64,000 nucleotides of DNA from Gammaproteobacteria bacterium (lineage in GTDB: Bacteria > Pseudomonadota > Gammaproteobacteria > Burkholderiales > Rhodocyclaceae), in the NCBI GenBank assembly GCA_018828385.1, contig JAHJVE010000003.1:1-64000 (forward strand), in the 5' to 3' direction. The notes beneath the pieces are model-generated. The model saw nothing but the letters and a program-made list of their open reading frames with translations, ran no database searches and was not told the origin of the DNA. The translations under genes were made by a program, and so were the position numbers. This document shows, one piece after another, positions 1 through 8,877 of the stretch (its first letter is position 1; every line of letters begins with the position of its first letter).

Positions 1-21
1 ACCGCGGCATGCATACAAGTT

Positions 22-138
22 ACGTCTGGCGTCAATAGCCTTCTGGTACCACCCCTTCCCTTCCCGAACAGGACCGTGAAACAGATGAGCGCCAATGATA
101 GTGAGCTTCCGCTCGCGAAAGTAGGTCAACGCCAGACT
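22..138 (+). rRNA. rrf: 5S ribosomal RNA
   Basis: The segment folds as a 5S rRNA. The terminal helix pairs GTCTGGC (24-30) with GCCAGAC (131-137). Between them lie the family-typical CCGAACAGG-like loop near 64-72, the GTGAAAC stretch and the GCGAAAGTAGG element near 115-125. The length of about 115 nt is normal. It marks the 3' end of an rRNA operon whose 16S and 23S genes lie upstream of the window. Ends are accurate to a few bases only. Confidence 0.9.
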
Positions 139-146
139 CCCATTCC

Positions 147-184
147 AAAAGCCCCTGTTAGCCAAAGCTAACAGGGGCTTTTGC
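147..184 (+). terminator. rRNA operon Rho-independent terminator
   Basis: A strong hairpin pairs AAAGCCCCTGTTAGC with GCTAACAGGGGCTTT across a CAAA-type loop and is followed by a T-rich tail. It starts about 10 bases after the 5S helix, as expected for the terminator of the rRNA transcript. Confidence 0.93.
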
Positions 185-224
185 TTTTAGCGCCCGGAAA
201 TTGAGTCTTCGCTTCGTTCAGCCT

Positions 225-252
225 CTTGAATTCGCCTGTACAGCCCCCAACT
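225..252 (+). promoter_or_regulatory. sigma-32-like heat-shock promoter of htpG
   Basis: CTTGAA (225-230) and a CCCCCAACT block (244-252) lie 13 bases apart, resembling the sigma-32 (RpoH) consensus CTTGAA then CCCCATNT. It sits about 40 bases upstream of the htpG start and downstream of the rRNA terminator. HtpG is a classic RpoH target, which supports the call; there is no experimental support here. Confidence 0.65.
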
Positions 253-292
253 CTCAATCCACGTTCTTAATGTTTCATTGGGAGTTTCAAGC

Positions 293-2203
293 ATGTCCGA
301 GTCTGCAACCGCGAACACAAATCGCGAAACCCTGGGTTTCCAGGCTGAAGTAAAGCAACTACTGCAACTGATGATCCACTCCTTGTACAGCAACAAGGAA
401 ATTTTCCTGCGCGAGCTGGTTTCCAACGCTTCCGACGCCTGCGACAAGCTGCGTTTTGAAGCGCTGAACAACAGTGCACTGTACGGCGATGATGGCGATT
501 TGAAGATTCGTATTGCCTTCGACAAAGACGCCCATACGATCACCATTTCCGACAATGGTATTGGCCTGTCGCGCGACGAAGCGGTCGAGCATCTCGGGAC
601 CATCGCCAAGTCCGGCACCAAGGAGTTTTTCTCTGCGCTGACTGGTGATCAGGCCAAGGATGCCCACCTGATCGGACAGTTTGGCGTTGGCTTCTATTCC
701 TCCTTCATCATTGCCGACAAGGTCACGGTGGTTTCCCGCCGCGCCGGTGTCGAGGCCAATCAGGCGGTTTGCTGGGAATCAAGCGGCGAGGGCGATTACA
801 CGGTCGAGATGGTCGAGAAAGCCACGCGCGGTACCGATGTGATCCTGCATCTGCGCGAAGGCGAGGATGAGTTCCTTGGTGGCTGGAAGCTGAAGTCGAT
901 CATTCGCAAGTACTCTGACCACATCACTTTGCCTATCGTGATGAAAAAGGAGGAGTGGAAGGACGGCGAGCAGGTGATGACCGATGAGGACGAAACGGTC
1001 AACCAGGCAAACGCGCTGTGGGTTCGCTCCAAGTCGGATATTACCGAAGAGCAGTACAAGGAGTTCTACAAGCACGTCGCTCACGACTTCGAGGATCCGC
1101 TGGCGTGGACGCATGCCCGCGTCGAGGGCAAGCAGGAATACACGCAGCTGCTCTACATCCCGGCCCGTGCGCCGTTTGATCTGTGGGACCGCAACGCTCG
1201 CCATGGCATCAAGCTTTACGTGCGTCGTGTCTTCATCATGGACGATGCCGAACAACTGATGCCGCTCTATATGCGATTCGTGCGCGGGATAGTCGATTCG
1301 GCCGATCTGCCGCTCAACGTTTCGCGGGAGATCCTGCAGCAGAGCAAGGACATTGACGGCATACGCAGCGGTTGCACGCGCAAGGTGCTGGGCATGCTGG
1401 AAGATATGGCAGAGAACGACAAGGAAAGCTACACCAAGTTCTGGGAGGCTTTTGGCGCCGTGCTCAAGGAAGGTGTGGGCGAGGACCATGCCAACAAGGA
1501 AAAGATCGCCGGCCTGATCCGCTTTGCCTCGACGCACAACGACACTCCGGAGCAAAACGTTTCGCTGGCCGACTATATCGGCCGCATGAAGGAAGGCCAG
1601 GAGAAGATTTACTTCGTTACTGCCGATACCTTCAACGCCGCCAAGAACAGTCCGCATCTCGAAATCTTCCGCAAGAAGGGCATCGAAGTGCTGCTGCTTT
1701 CGGATCGCGTTGACGAGTGGGTCGTTGGTCACCTGACTGAGTTCGATGGCAAGCATCTGCAGTCCGTCGCCAAGGGCGGCCTCGATCTCGGCAAACTGGA
1801 AGATGAAGCCGAGAAGCAGGAAGCCGAAAAGGCGGCCGACGAGTACAAGGAACTGCTCGAGAAGGTGAAAACATCGCTCGGTGACAAGGTGAAGGACGTT
1901 CGCGTCACCTATCGCCTGACCGACTCGCCATCCTGTCTGGTGTCTGACGAGCACGATCCGTCGGGCAATCTGGCCCGCCTCATGAAGGCGGCTGGTCAGC
2001 CGATGCCGAATTCGAAGCCCATCCTCGAAATCAATCCGCAGCACCCGGCGGTGATGCGTTTGAAGTACGAGGAAAGCCGTTTCGATGACTGGGCGGCGCT
2101 GCTGTTTGAACAGGCGACGCTGGCCGAAGGTGGCCAGTTGGACGATCCGGCTGGTTTCGTCAAACGCATCAACGATCTGATGATGGCGTTGTCTAGCAAG
2201 TAA
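293..2203 (+). CDS. htpG: Molecular chaperone HtpG (bacterial Hsp90)
   Basis: Cytosolic ATP-dependent chaperone of 636 aa, normal length for HtpG. The N-terminal GHKL ATPase domain shows the Asn of NASDACDK (about 45-52), the DNGIG motif (about 89) and the GQFGVGFYS lid motif (about 126). The middle domain carries the conserved NVSREILQ stretch that supplies the catalytic arginine, and a C-terminal dimerisation domain follows. I chose the ATG at 293 because GGGAG lies 8 bases upstream; a TTG at 278 is in frame but has no ribosome site. A sigma-32-like promoter precedes the gene and a terminator hairpin follows, so it is probably monocistronic. Confidence 0.97.
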   Translation: MSESATANTNRETLGFQAEVKQLLQLMIHSLYSNKEIFLRELVSNASDACDKLRFEALNNSALYGDDGDLKIRIAFDKDAHTITISDNGIGLSRDEAVEHLGTIAKSGTKEFFSALTGDQAKDAHLIGQFGVGFYSSFIIADKVTVVSRRAGVEANQAVCWESSGEGDYTVEMVEKATRGTDVILHLREGEDEFLGGWKLKSIIRKYSDHITLPIVMKKEEWKDGEQVMTDEDETVNQANALWVRSKSDITEEQYKEFYKHVAHDFEDPLAWTHARVEGKQEYTQLLYIPARAPFDLWDRNARHGIKLYVRRVFIMDDAEQLMPLYMRFVRGIVDSADLPLNVSREILQQSKDIDGIRSGCTRKVLGMLEDMAENDKESYTKFWEAFGAVLKEGVGEDHANKEKIAGLIRFASTHNDTPEQNVSLADYIGRMKEGQEKIYFVTADTFNAAKNSPHLEIFRKKGIEVLLLSDRVDEWVVGHLTEFDGKHLQSVAKGGLDLGKLEDEAEKQEAEKAADEYKELLEKVKTSLGDKVKDVRVTYRLTDSPSCLVSDEHDPSGNLARLMKAAGQPMPNSKPILEINPQHPAVMRLKYEESRFDDWAALLFEQATLAEGGQLDDPAGFVKRINDLMMALSSK

Positions 2204-2229
2204 ATCGCTGCGTTTCCGTCAGGATAAAG

Positions 2230-2255
2230 AGGCCGCCAATTGGCGGCCTTTTTTT
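2230..2255 (+). terminator. htpG terminator
   Basis: Palindromic AGGCCGCCAATTGGCGGCCT followed by a run of T, 27 bases after the htpG stop. Classic Rho-independent terminator. Confidence 0.93.
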
Positions 2256-2261
2256 CGAGTG

Positions 2262-2296
2262 GAAATTGGCATGAATTTCCGGTCGACCGTAGCATC
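2262..2296 (+). repeat. Interspersed repeat, copy 1 (degenerate left half)
   Basis: Right half TTTCCGGTCGACCGTAGCAT matches the family exactly; the left half (AAATTGGCATG) is diverged and shortened. It lies directly after the htpG terminator. Here and below, 'forward' means the CGGTYGACCGTAGCA end is on the right of the + strand. This copy is forward. Confidence 0.75.
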
Positions 2297-2444
2297 CTTT
2301 GTCAGGTTTGGCGCCGCCCCGGCCGGCAAACCGAGTACACTATCGACCTTGCGAGAAACTGATTTCAGGCTGTCTGTTTTCATCAGCCTTTGACCCGCTG
2401 AATCCCCGCCGTTTCTCATTACTCCGCTATTCAAAGGTAATTCG

Positions 2445-2933
2445 ATGCATCCAGTCCACGACGTAGACTCCCTTCTCATTCTCGCCACCGCGCTTTCTTC
2501 CAAGCGGCGGCCGGCCGAGCTGGTCGAAATCGTGTCGGCGACCGATCTGCTGCAGAACAACATTCCCAACGAGGCGAAGCTGGTCGAGGCGTTTGACCGT
2601 CTGGCCAAGCATGGCCTGATCAAGGCTGAGGCCGACGGTTTCGTGCTGACCGCCGCGGGGCAGACGATTATCACCGGTCTGCCACGCAAGGCGGAAACGC
2701 CGGAACGTCTGTTCGCCATCAAGGACCGGCTCTCGGAGTACAACGTCAAGGGCGAGCATGCTGGCGTTACCGTTGATCCTGCCGATGTGACGAAGGCCAT
2801 TCTGGCCCATCGCGCTTCCGAGAAGACGACGGCCAAGAACCTGCTGGTGCCCAAGCCGAAGCCCGAGGCCGAAGTTCATAAGCCAGGCCAACGCCAGCGC
2901 AAGCCGATGCCGGCGCGCAAGCGCAAGCTCTGA
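2445..2933 (+). CDS. Hypothetical protein, possible winged-helix N-terminus and basic tail
   Basis: A 162-aa protein I do not recognise. Residues 1-75 are predicted helical with a pattern (FDRLAKHGLI, then EADGFVLTAAG) reminiscent of small winged-helix domains. The C-terminal 30 residues are very basic and proline-rich (KPGQRQRKPMPARKRK), which suggests nucleic acid contact. There is no signal peptide or membrane segment. It ends 7 bases before dbpA, so the two are probably co-transcribed, and an RNA-related role is a guess from that. Codon use looks like the neighbours. Confidence 0.75.
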   Translation: MHPVHDVDSLLILATALSSKRRPAELVEIVSATDLLQNNIPNEAKLVEAFDRLAKHGLIKAEADGFVLTAAGQTIITGLPRKAETPERLFAIKDRLSEYNVKGEHAGVTVDPADVTKAILAHRASEKTTAKNLLVPKPKPEAEVHKPGQRQRKPMPARKRKL

Positions 2934-2940
2934 GCGGCGC

Positions 2941-4341
2941 ATGAGCGAAGCTACTGCCGCCAGCCAGGCGTTCGACACGCTGCCTTTGTCGCCGGCCATG
3001 CTGGCCAATCTGGCGCAGCTTGAATATCTGAGCATGACGCCGATTCAGGCCGCCAGCCTGCCGCTGGCCCTGACCGGCAACGACCTGATTGCCCAGGCCA
3101 AGACCGGTAGCGGCAAGACGGCCGCTTTCGGTCTGGCCTTGCTCAACCGCCTGAATACCAGCCGTTTTGCCGTGCAGGCCATGGTGCTGTGCCCGACGCG
3201 CGAACTGGCCGATCAGGTGACGCAGGAAATTCGTCGCCTGGCCCGCTTTGAAGAGAACATCAAGGTGCTCTCGCTGGTCGGTGGCTCGACGCTGCGCAAC
3301 CAGGCGAACAGCCTCGAAAAAGGCGTGCATATCGTCGTCGGCACGCCGGGCCGCATCATGGATCACATGGAGCGCGGCTATCTCAAGCTCGACGAACTGA
3401 ACACGCTGGTCCTCGACGAAGCCGACCGCATGCTCGACATGGGTTTCCATGACGACATTGCGTACGTCGCCAAACGTTGCCCGGCGCAGCGTCAGACCTT
3501 GCTGTTCTCGGCGACCTATCCGGAAGGCATCGCCCAGCTGGCCAGGCAGTTTTTGCGTCAGCCCAAGGAGGTCAAGCTCCTTGAGCAGCATGAAGAAACG
3601 AAGATTCGCCAGCGTTTCTACGAGGTCAGGGACGAAGAGCGTCTCGACGCCGTGGTGCGCCTGCTCAAACATTACCGCCCGGTCAGCACGCTGGCCTTCT
3701 GCAACACCAAGCAGCAGTGCCGCGATCTGGTCAATGTCCTGCGCCACGCCGGCATTCATGCGCTGACGCTGAACGGCGATCTGGAACAGCGCGAGCGCGA
3801 TCAGGTGCTCATCCAGTTCGCCAATCGCAGTTGCTCGGTGCTGGTGGCGACCGATGTGGCGGCGCGCGGCCTAGACATTGATCAGCTAGAAGCGGTGATC
3901 AACGTCGACGTGACGCCTGATCCGGAAATCCACATCCATCGCATCGGCCGTACCGGTCGTGGTGACGAGGAGGGCTGGGCGCTCAGCCTGTGCAGTCCAG
4001 GCGACCGCCGCCGCGTGGCGACCATCGCCGAGATGATGAAGTGCAAGCTCGATGTGCTCGACTTGAAAACGCTCGAAGTCACCGACGACTCGCCGCTCGT
4101 GCCGCCGATGTCGACGCTGCTCATGCTCGGCGGGCGCAAGGACAAGATCCGCCCCGGCGACGTCATGGGCGCGCTGGCCGGCGAGGCTGGCCTGACCCGC
4201 GAGCAGGTCGGCAAGATCACGGTGACCGATCAGAGCACCTACGTCGCCGTGGCGCGCGCTGTCGCCAAGGAGACGGTGCGCAAGCTGTCGGCCGGCAAGG
4301 TCAAGGGCAAGACCGTCAAGGTACGGATTCTGACCAATTAG
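2941..4341 (+). CDS. dbpA: ATP-dependent RNA helicase DbpA
   Basis: DEAD-box helicase of 466 aa. The Q motif (MTPIQAASLPL, about 32-42), Walker A AKTGSGKT (53-60), PTRELA, DEAD (about 159), SAT (about 190) and the C-terminal HRIGRTGR motif are all visible. The final 75 residues (IRPGDVMGALAGEAGL onward) form the DbpA RNA-binding domain, which in Escherichia coli recognises hairpin 92 of 23S rRNA. That points to large-subunit assembly. It follows the preceding basic hypothetical gene by 7 bases. The end of the mRNA is set by a hairpin that shares its right arm with a repeat copy. Confidence 0.93.
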   Translation: MSEATAASQAFDTLPLSPAMLANLAQLEYLSMTPIQAASLPLALTGNDLIAQAKTGSGKTAAFGLALLNRLNTSRFAVQAMVLCPTRELADQVTQEIRRLARFEENIKVLSLVGGSTLRNQANSLEKGVHIVVGTPGRIMDHMERGYLKLDELNTLVLDEADRMLDMGFHDDIAYVAKRCPAQRQTLLFSATYPEGIAQLARQFLRQPKEVKLLEQHEETKIRQRFYEVRDEERLDAVVRLLKHYRPVSTLAFCNTKQQCRDLVNVLRHAGIHALTLNGDLEQRERDQVLIQFANRSCSVLVATDVAARGLDIDQLEAVINVDVTPDPEIHIHRIGRTGRGDEEGWALSLCSPGDRRRVATIAEMMKCKLDVLDLKTLEVTDDSPLVPPMSTLLMLGGRKDKIRPGDVMGALAGEAGLTREQVGKITVTDQSTYVAVARAVAKETVRKLSAGKVKGKTVKVRILTN

Positions 4342-4347
4342 GCGCTT

Positions 4348-4397
4348 TTGAAATCACGCCAGACATAGGCGCGATTTCAATTTTGGCTATTTTTTCC
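4348..4397 (+). terminator. dbpA terminator built partly from a repeat copy
   Basis: TTGAAATC (4348-4355) pairs with GATTTCAA (4373-4380); after one mismatch, four more pairs close a 7-base loop. The right arm is the left end of repeat copy 2, whose T-rich body (ATTTTGGCTATTTTTT) supplies the U tract. Confidence 0.7.
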
Positions 4398-4411
4398 GGT
4401 TGACCGTAGGA
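4373..4411 (+). repeat. Interspersed repeat, copy 2 (forward)
   Basis: Full-length copy: GATTTCAATTTTGGCTAT, T-run, then CCGGTTGACCGTAGGA. It lies between the dbpA stop and the convergent cysteine-cluster gene, and overlaps the terminator hairpin. Confidence 0.9.
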
Positions 4412-4417
4412 ACCTTG

Positions 4418-4933
4418 TCACCGGCTAGTGGCACGGCTTTCCCGCTCCCAATCGGCAAACCAGTCGGTCAGTGGGCGACTTTCCCCAAGCCCGGCCAGCC
4501 GGTGATCGATGGCGTCGTGATTGCCCCAGACCACGTTCTGTAGCTTGCCATCGGCAACCTGCTTTTCGATGTCGTGGCAAAACAGCCCGAGGCCGCGCTG
4601 CATGTAGAAACCGTAGCTCCGGCAGGCCACCGGGCGATGCACATAGACCGGGCAGGCGCCGGTGGCGTGGTCGAGCAGCGGGCAGATGACCGGGCGCTCA
4701 GCCGAACCAGCCAAAGCGGCGATTTCCCGGCTGATGGCCTGCAGGTAATCAGCTGCCAGCCCGGCCAGCACCTCGCGCAGCAAATCCCACTCAGCGGCAG
4801 TCAGTTGCGGCACCTCGGCCAGGCGTTTGCAGCAACTGTCGCAGCCTTTGCCGCACAGCCAGTCGGCGTTGTTTTCGCGGATGCTGAGGACGCGGGCATT
4901 GATGTCGGCGTGGAGTTCGGTTAATTGGCTCAT
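4418..4933 (-). CDS. YkgJ-type cysteine cluster protein
   Basis: A 171-aa cytosolic protein of the YkgJ/UPF0153 zinc- or iron-chelating family. It has the N-terminal CGKGCDSCC cluster (about 27-35), then a CPLLD...CPVY...RPVACRSYGF segment and a late Cys in GLFCHDI. The family is thought to bind a metal or Fe-S centre, but its biochemical role is not established. A second, shorter member lies at 58610-58930. It is followed on the same strand, after a repeat copy, by nothing obviously co-functional. Confidence 0.85.
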   Translation of the reverse strand: MSQLTELHADINARVLSIRENNADWLCGKGCDSCCKRLAEVPQLTAAEWDLLREVLAGLAADYLQAISREIAALAGSAERPVICPLLDHATGACPVYVHRPVACRSYGFYMQRGLGLFCHDIEKQVADGKLQNVVWGNHDAIDHRLAGLGESRPLTDWFADWERESRATSR

Positions 4934-4960
4934 TGGCAGATCAGTCGGGGCGCCCGTTTG

Positions 4961-5002
4961 GAAATTTCAGTTTTGGCCATTTTTTACGGTCGACCGTAGC
5001 AT
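4961..5002 (+). repeat. Interspersed repeat, copy 3 (forward)
   Basis: GAAATTTCAGTTTTGGCCAT, T-run, ACGGTCGACCGTAGCAT. It fills the gap between two minus-strand genes and abuts the stop codon of the metallopeptidase gene at 5003. Confidence 0.92.
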
Positions 5003-5545
5003 TCACGAATTCCCGGCCGAAACTTCGGCCGCCCACAACGGCGGCCCGCCAGCGGCCAGGTGGCAGAGATAGGCGCGCAGGTCGAACTCGAGCTGGAAAT
5101 AATTCGCCTCCATGTGTTGGCACAGTTGGTAAAACGCCTTGTCGTGCTCCGCTTCCTTGAGGTGGGCGATTTCATGGACGACGATCATGCGCAGGAACTC
5201 CGGTGGCATTTCGCGAAAGACGCTGGCGACATGGATTTCACGCTTGCTCTTGAGTTTGCCGCCCTGGACGCGGGCGATCCGGCTGTGGATGCCGAGCGCT
5301 TTTTGTAGCGTCTGCAATTTGCCGTCAAAGGCCACCTTGCTCGGCTGCGGCGCGTTGCGCAAATACGTCGCCTTGATTTCCTGAACGTAGTCGTAGAGCG
5401 CCCTGTCGGTGCGTATTTGGTGCACCTCGGGATACTTCTGGCGCAGCACCTTGCCGAGCTGATCCTGTTCGATCAGCCGGTGCACCGAATCCGTCAGGTG
5501 GGCGGGATAGCCGGCGAGATAGTTGGGCGTGGCGGGTCTGGTCAT
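5003..5545 (-). CDS. YgjP/SprT-like zinc metallopeptidase-fold protein
   Basis: A 180-aa soluble protein with a VVHEIAHLKEAEH zinc site (HExxH plus a downstream His, about residues 127-139) followed by FYQLCQHMEANY. This is the signature of the YgjP-like (DUF45/WLM-related) family. Members look like minimal metallopeptidases; YgjP itself has been linked to UTP hydrolysis, so a protease activity should not be assumed. No signal peptide. Its last codon touches repeat copy 3, which may have reset the stop codon. Confidence 0.8.
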   Translation of the reverse strand: MTRPATPNYLAGYPAHLTDSVHRLIEQDQLGKVLRQKYPEVHQIRTDRALYDYVQEIKATYLRNAPQPSKVAFDGKLQTLQKALGIHSRIARVQGGKLKSKREIHVASVFREMPPEFLRMIVVHEIAHLKEAEHDKAFYQLCQHMEANYFQLEFDLRAYLCHLAAGGPPLWAAEVSAGNS

Positions 5546-5644
5546 GGCCCGCCGATTTTACTGGAAGGCACGCCAAATCGTTTTCTCGCGTGATTTGTGA
5601 AAAACGGCGATAAGCTAGCGCGATTTCCCGAAATCGATTCACCC

Positions 5645-6820
5645 ATGCAAAACCCCGTCCTCATCATCGTCATCGCCCAACTGTTCGGCACCTCGCTGTG
5701 GTTCTCCGCCAACAGCGCGGCCGACGACCTGATCCGCGCCTGGGGCATCGCGCCGGCCGACATCGGTACGCTGACCAATGCCGTCCAACTCGGCTTCATT
5801 CTCGGCACGCTGACCTTCGCCATTTCCGGCCTGGCCGACCGTTTTGCCGCGAGCCGCATCTTCGCTGTCTGTGCCGTGCTTGGCGCGGTATGCAACGGTG
5901 CCTTCGCCCTGGTCGCCGACGGCATGGCCTCGGCTGTTCCGCTGCGTTTTGCCGTCGGCTTTTGTCTGGCCGGCGTCTACCCGCTGGGCATGAAACTGGT
6001 TGTCAGTTGGGTGCCCGAGCGAGCCGGCGCCGCGCTGGCCCAGCTGGTCGGCATGCTGACGCTGGGCACCGCCTTGCCGCACGGCATTCGCCTGGCCGGG
6101 GCGGGGTGGTCGTGGCAGGCGACCATTCTCGTATCGTCCGGGCTGGCATTGCTGGCCGCCATCATGATCTTCCGCCTCGGCGACGGGCCGCACCTCAAGC
6201 GCCGGCACGGTGCGCCACCTTTGCGTCTGGGCCGCGTCTTCTACGCCTTCTCCGTGCGTGAATTCCGCGCCTCAGCCTTCGGTTATTTCGGCCACCAGTG
6301 GGAGCTCTACGCCTTCTGGACGCTGACCCCGGCGCTCATCATCCTGAGCGGCTTGGCTGAGACAGGTAGCCGCCAACTTTCCGGGCTGGCCTTCGCCATC
6401 ATCGGCGTCGGCGCGCTCGGTTGCCTGTTCGGCGGCTGGTGGAGCCAGCGCATCGGCAGCGCGCGTGTGGCGGCTGTTGCTCTAGCTGGCTCGGCCATCT
6501 GCTGCGCGCTTTTTCCGCTGACCGGCGATTGGTCGCCCGCCGCCAGGATCGCCTTGTTGCTCCTCTGGGGCGCCACGGTCGTCGCCGATTCGCCGCATTT
6601 TTCGGCCCTCTCGGCCCGTGCCTGCCCGCCGGAAATCGTCGGCAGCGCGCTGGCTTTTCAGAACTCCATCGGCTTCGCCATCACCATGTTTTCCATCCAG
6701 CTCGGCACGGCGTGGATCGCCGACTGGGGCATGAGCATTGCTTGGCTGTTGCTGCCCGGGCCGCTGCTCGGCTTGCTCGGCCTTTACCCGCTCTGGCGTT
6801 CGGCGCGCTTACCAGGGTAA
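5645..6820 (+). CDS. Major facilitator superfamily transporter
   Basis: Inner-membrane permease of 391 aa from the ATG at 5645; an in-frame GTG at 5597 would add 16 residues that do not look like an MFS N-terminus. About 12 hydrophobic segments are visible in the usual 6+6 layout, with a cytosolic basic loop (KRRHGAPPLRLGR) in the middle. The GLADRFAASRIF stretch after the second helix is the MFS loop 2-3 motif. Substrate cannot be read from the sequence. It converges with the LysR gene and their 3' ends overlap by 12 bases. Confidence 0.85.
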   Translation: MQNPVLIIVIAQLFGTSLWFSANSAADDLIRAWGIAPADIGTLTNAVQLGFILGTLTFAISGLADRFAASRIFAVCAVLGAVCNGAFALVADGMASAVPLRFAVGFCLAGVYPLGMKLVVSWVPERAGAALAQLVGMLTLGTALPHGIRLAGAGWSWQATILVSSGLALLAAIMIFRLGDGPHLKRRHGAPPLRLGRVFYAFSVREFRASAFGYFGHQWELYAFWTLTPALIILSGLAETGSRQLSGLAFAIIGVGALGCLFGGWWSQRIGSARVAAVALAGSAICCALFPLTGDWSPAARIALLLLWGATVVADSPHFSALSARACPPEIVGSALAFQNSIGFAITMFSIQLGTAWIADWGMSIAWLLLPGPLLGLLGLYPLWRSARLPG

Positions 6821-7729
6821 TTCGGCGTTACTGTCGGTGGCGCTGCGGTAGGCGGCGAAGCGTTCGGTCAGGAAATCGAGAAAGACCCGCACCTTGGCCG
6901 ACAGGTTCAGGCGTTGCGGGTATAGCGCGTAGATGTCGGCCGGGCTACCCGACCATTCGGGCAAGATGCGGACCAGCCGGCCGGCGCGCAGCTCGGCTGC
7001 CGTATCCCACAGCGAACGCAGCAGGATGCCATGGCCGTCGAGTGCCCAATCGACTGCCACCTCGCCGTGATTGGTACTCAGCTTGCTGCTCACCTTCACG
7101 TTGCGGCACTGCTTGCCGGCGCACAGCGTCCACGTCCCGAAGGCGCCGCTGCCTTCACGGATGACGATGCAGTCATGGCTGCCCAGATCGTCCGGGTCCA
7201 GCGGTTGGCCGCGGCGGGCCAGGTAGGCGGGCGAGGCAAACAGGTAGCGTTGATTGGAGGCAATTTTACGGGCTACAACGCGCGCCTCCGGCGGTTCGCC
7301 GAAGCGGATGGCGATGTCGAAACTCTGGTCGCCCGGCATGACAGCCTGGTCGCCGAGCGTGAGCTGAATGTCGACGGCCGGGTACTGCCGGACGAACTCG
7401 GAGACGGCCGGTGCCAGTTGCCGGCGGCCGAAACCGTAGGTCGCGTGGATGCGCAGCAGGCCGCGCGGTTCGGCCCGGGTGCGCGTCAGCGTCTGTTCCA
7501 GCGCCTCGATTTCGCCGAGGATGCGGCGGCTTTCAGCCAGATAAAGCTCGCCCTCCGGCGTCAGGCTCATCCGGCGCGTCGTCCGCGTCAGCAGGCGAAC
7601 GCCGAGGCGCTGTTCGAGCTGGGCGAGGCGACGGCTGACGGCCGGGCCGGTCAGCCCAAGCTCGCGGGCCGCCCGAGCCAGGCTGCCCTGCTGGACAAGC
7701 AGGCTGAAGAAAGCAAGTTCGGATGACAT
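6809..7729 (-). CDS. LysR-family transcriptional regulator
   Basis: A 306-aa LysR regulator. The N-terminal winged HTH (residues 3-60, QGSLARAARELGLTGPAVSR) is followed by the linker helix and a periplasmic-binding-protein-like effector domain from about residue 90. It is divergent from the TauE/SafE exporter gene 100 bases away, and the gap holds a symmetrical TTAAC-N7-GTTAA site. Regulation of the exporter and of itself is the simplest reading. It resembles the common betaproteobacterial DsdC/YhaJ-like group that ends with a hydrophobic FLDFLTERFA helix. The effector is unknown. Confidence 0.92.
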   Translation of the reverse strand: MSSELAFFSLLVQQGSLARAARELGLTGPAVSRRLAQLEQRLGVRLLTRTTRRMSLTPEGELYLAESRRILGEIEALEQTLTRTRAEPRGLLRIHATYGFGRRQLAPAVSEFVRQYPAVDIQLTLGDQAVMPGDQSFDIAIRFGEPPEARVVARKIASNQRYLFASPAYLARRGQPLDPDDLGSHDCIVIREGSGAFGTWTLCAGKQCRNVKVSSKLSTNHGEVAVDWALDGHGILLRSLWDTAAELRAGRLVRILPEWSGSPADIYALYPQRLNLSAKVRVFLDFLTERFAAYRSATDSNAELPW

Positions 7730-7749
7730 CGGCTTATTGATAAATAGAA

Positions 7750-7766
7750 TTAACGAATCAAGTTAA
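7750..7766. promoter_or_regulatory. Putative LysR operator
   Basis: TTAAC GAATCAA GTTAA is a 5-7-5 inverted repeat containing the T-N11-A core typical of LysR boxes. It lies between the divergent LysR and TauE genes. Confidence 0.6.
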
Positions 7767-7831
7767 TTTAGCGACATTTTCGCCTTTATGCAAAGCAGTA
7801 ACATGGCTCGACATTCTTTCCGAGTCCAGCC

Positions 7832-8584
7832 ATGATCCTCGCCCTAAGCCTTGCCTTGCCCCTCCTGATCGGTGCCGTCCTGGGTTTGGCCGGTGGCATC
7901 TTCGGCATCGGCGGCGGCATCATCGCCATTCCGGTGATGACCGGGCTGTTCGGCATGGACCAGAAACTGGCGCAAGGCACGGCGCTGGTCATGATGGTGC
8001 CCAACCTGAGCATTGCCCTGTGGCGTTACTGCCAGCGCCAGCCGCTGCCCAAGCTGCGCACGGCCATGCTGGTGGTCTGCGCGGTGACGGCCACTGCCTT
8101 GACGGCACACTACGCGAGCAACCTGGCTTCCAGCCAGTTGCGCCGCTATTTCGGACTCTTTCTGCTTTGGCTGGCCATCCACAGCCTGTGGTCCCTGCGC
8201 GCCGGGCGCTCGAACTGGTCGTTCGCGTTGCCCGAGCGACTGATTCCGCTGGTCGGCCTGATCGGCGGCACCTGTCAGGGCCTGATCAGCATTGGTGGCG
8301 GCATGATCACACCGCCCATACTGGTCACTTTTTTCCGGCAAACGCAGGCCATCGCCCAGGGCTTCGCTATCGCCCTGGTCATGCCCAGTTCCGTCGTTGC
8401 GTTGTTGACGTTTGCGAACGCCGGGCTGGTCGACTGGAAGATGGGTGTGCTGTTCGCGCTGGGTGGCGCGCTGACCGTTTCATACGGTGTCCGCATCGCC
8501 CATCGTCTGCCTGAGCGCCGCCTGCGTATCGCCTTCGCGCTGATGCTGCTCGCAACCGCAGCGTGGATGATCTGCCTGGGCTGA
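7832..8584 (+). CDS. TauE/SafE-family sulfite exporter-like permease
   Basis: Inner-membrane protein of 250 aa with about eight hydrophobic segments. It shows the two family repeats: an N-terminal GLAGGIFGIGGGIIAIPV glycine-rich motif (about 19-36) and a second GTCQGLISIGGGMITPP motif (about 149-165). TauE/SafE proteins move sulfite, sulfoacetate or other small organic anions; the substrate here is not readable. Divergence from a LysR regulator suggests inducible expression. Confidence 0.9.
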   Translation: MILALSLALPLLIGAVLGLAGGIFGIGGGIIAIPVMTGLFGMDQKLAQGTALVMMVPNLSIALWRYCQRQPLPKLRTAMLVVCAVTATALTAHYASNLASSQLRRYFGLFLLWLAIHSLWSLRAGRSNWSFALPERLIPLVGLIGGTCQGLISIGGGMITPPILVTFFRQTQAIAQGFAIALVMPSSVVALLTFANAGLVDWKMGVLFALGGALTVSYGVRIAHRLPERRLRIAFALMLLATAAWMICLG

Positions 8585-8626
8585 GTTTTTGGCACAATGG
8601 CGGCTCCGCCTGAAACGCTGCCGTCA

Positions 8627-8839
8627 ATGAACCCCGAAGACCTGCTCCTTCTCGTCACCCGCGCCATGCCCTTCGGCAAGCACAAAGGCACCTTGATCGC
8701 CGACCTCCCCGGTAACTACCTCAACTGGTTCGCCCGCGAAGGTTTTCCGCCTGGCGAAATCGGCCGCCTGCTGGCGCTCATGCAGGAAATCGACCACAAC
8801 GGGCTGTCGGATCTGCTGAAACCCCTGCGCCGGCCTTAG
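8627..8839 (+). CDS. DUF3820 small protein
   Basis: A 70-aa protein with the DUF3820 pattern: MPFGKHKGTLIADLPGNYLNWFAREGFPPGEIG. Function is unproven; some databases call the family 'quorum-sensing-regulated virulence factor'. I start at the ATG at 8627 because the family normally begins MNPE about 12 residues before MPFGKYKG; an ATG at 8597 would add ten residues. It lies 42 bases after the exporter gene and 38 bases before the stop of the convergent regulator gene. Confidence 0.8.
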   Translation: MNPEDLLLLVTRAMPFGKHKGTLIADLPGNYLNWFAREGFPPGEIGRLLALMQEIDHNGLSDLLKPLRRP

Positions 8840-8877
8840 CGCCTGCCGTTCAGCGAACGCCAGAGGCAGCTTTTTAA

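Noticed and set aside
779..2044. Long minus-strand open frame (421 codons) antisense to htpG
   Set aside because: Shadow of a high-GC coding strand; htpG is unambiguous and the antisense product has no family features.
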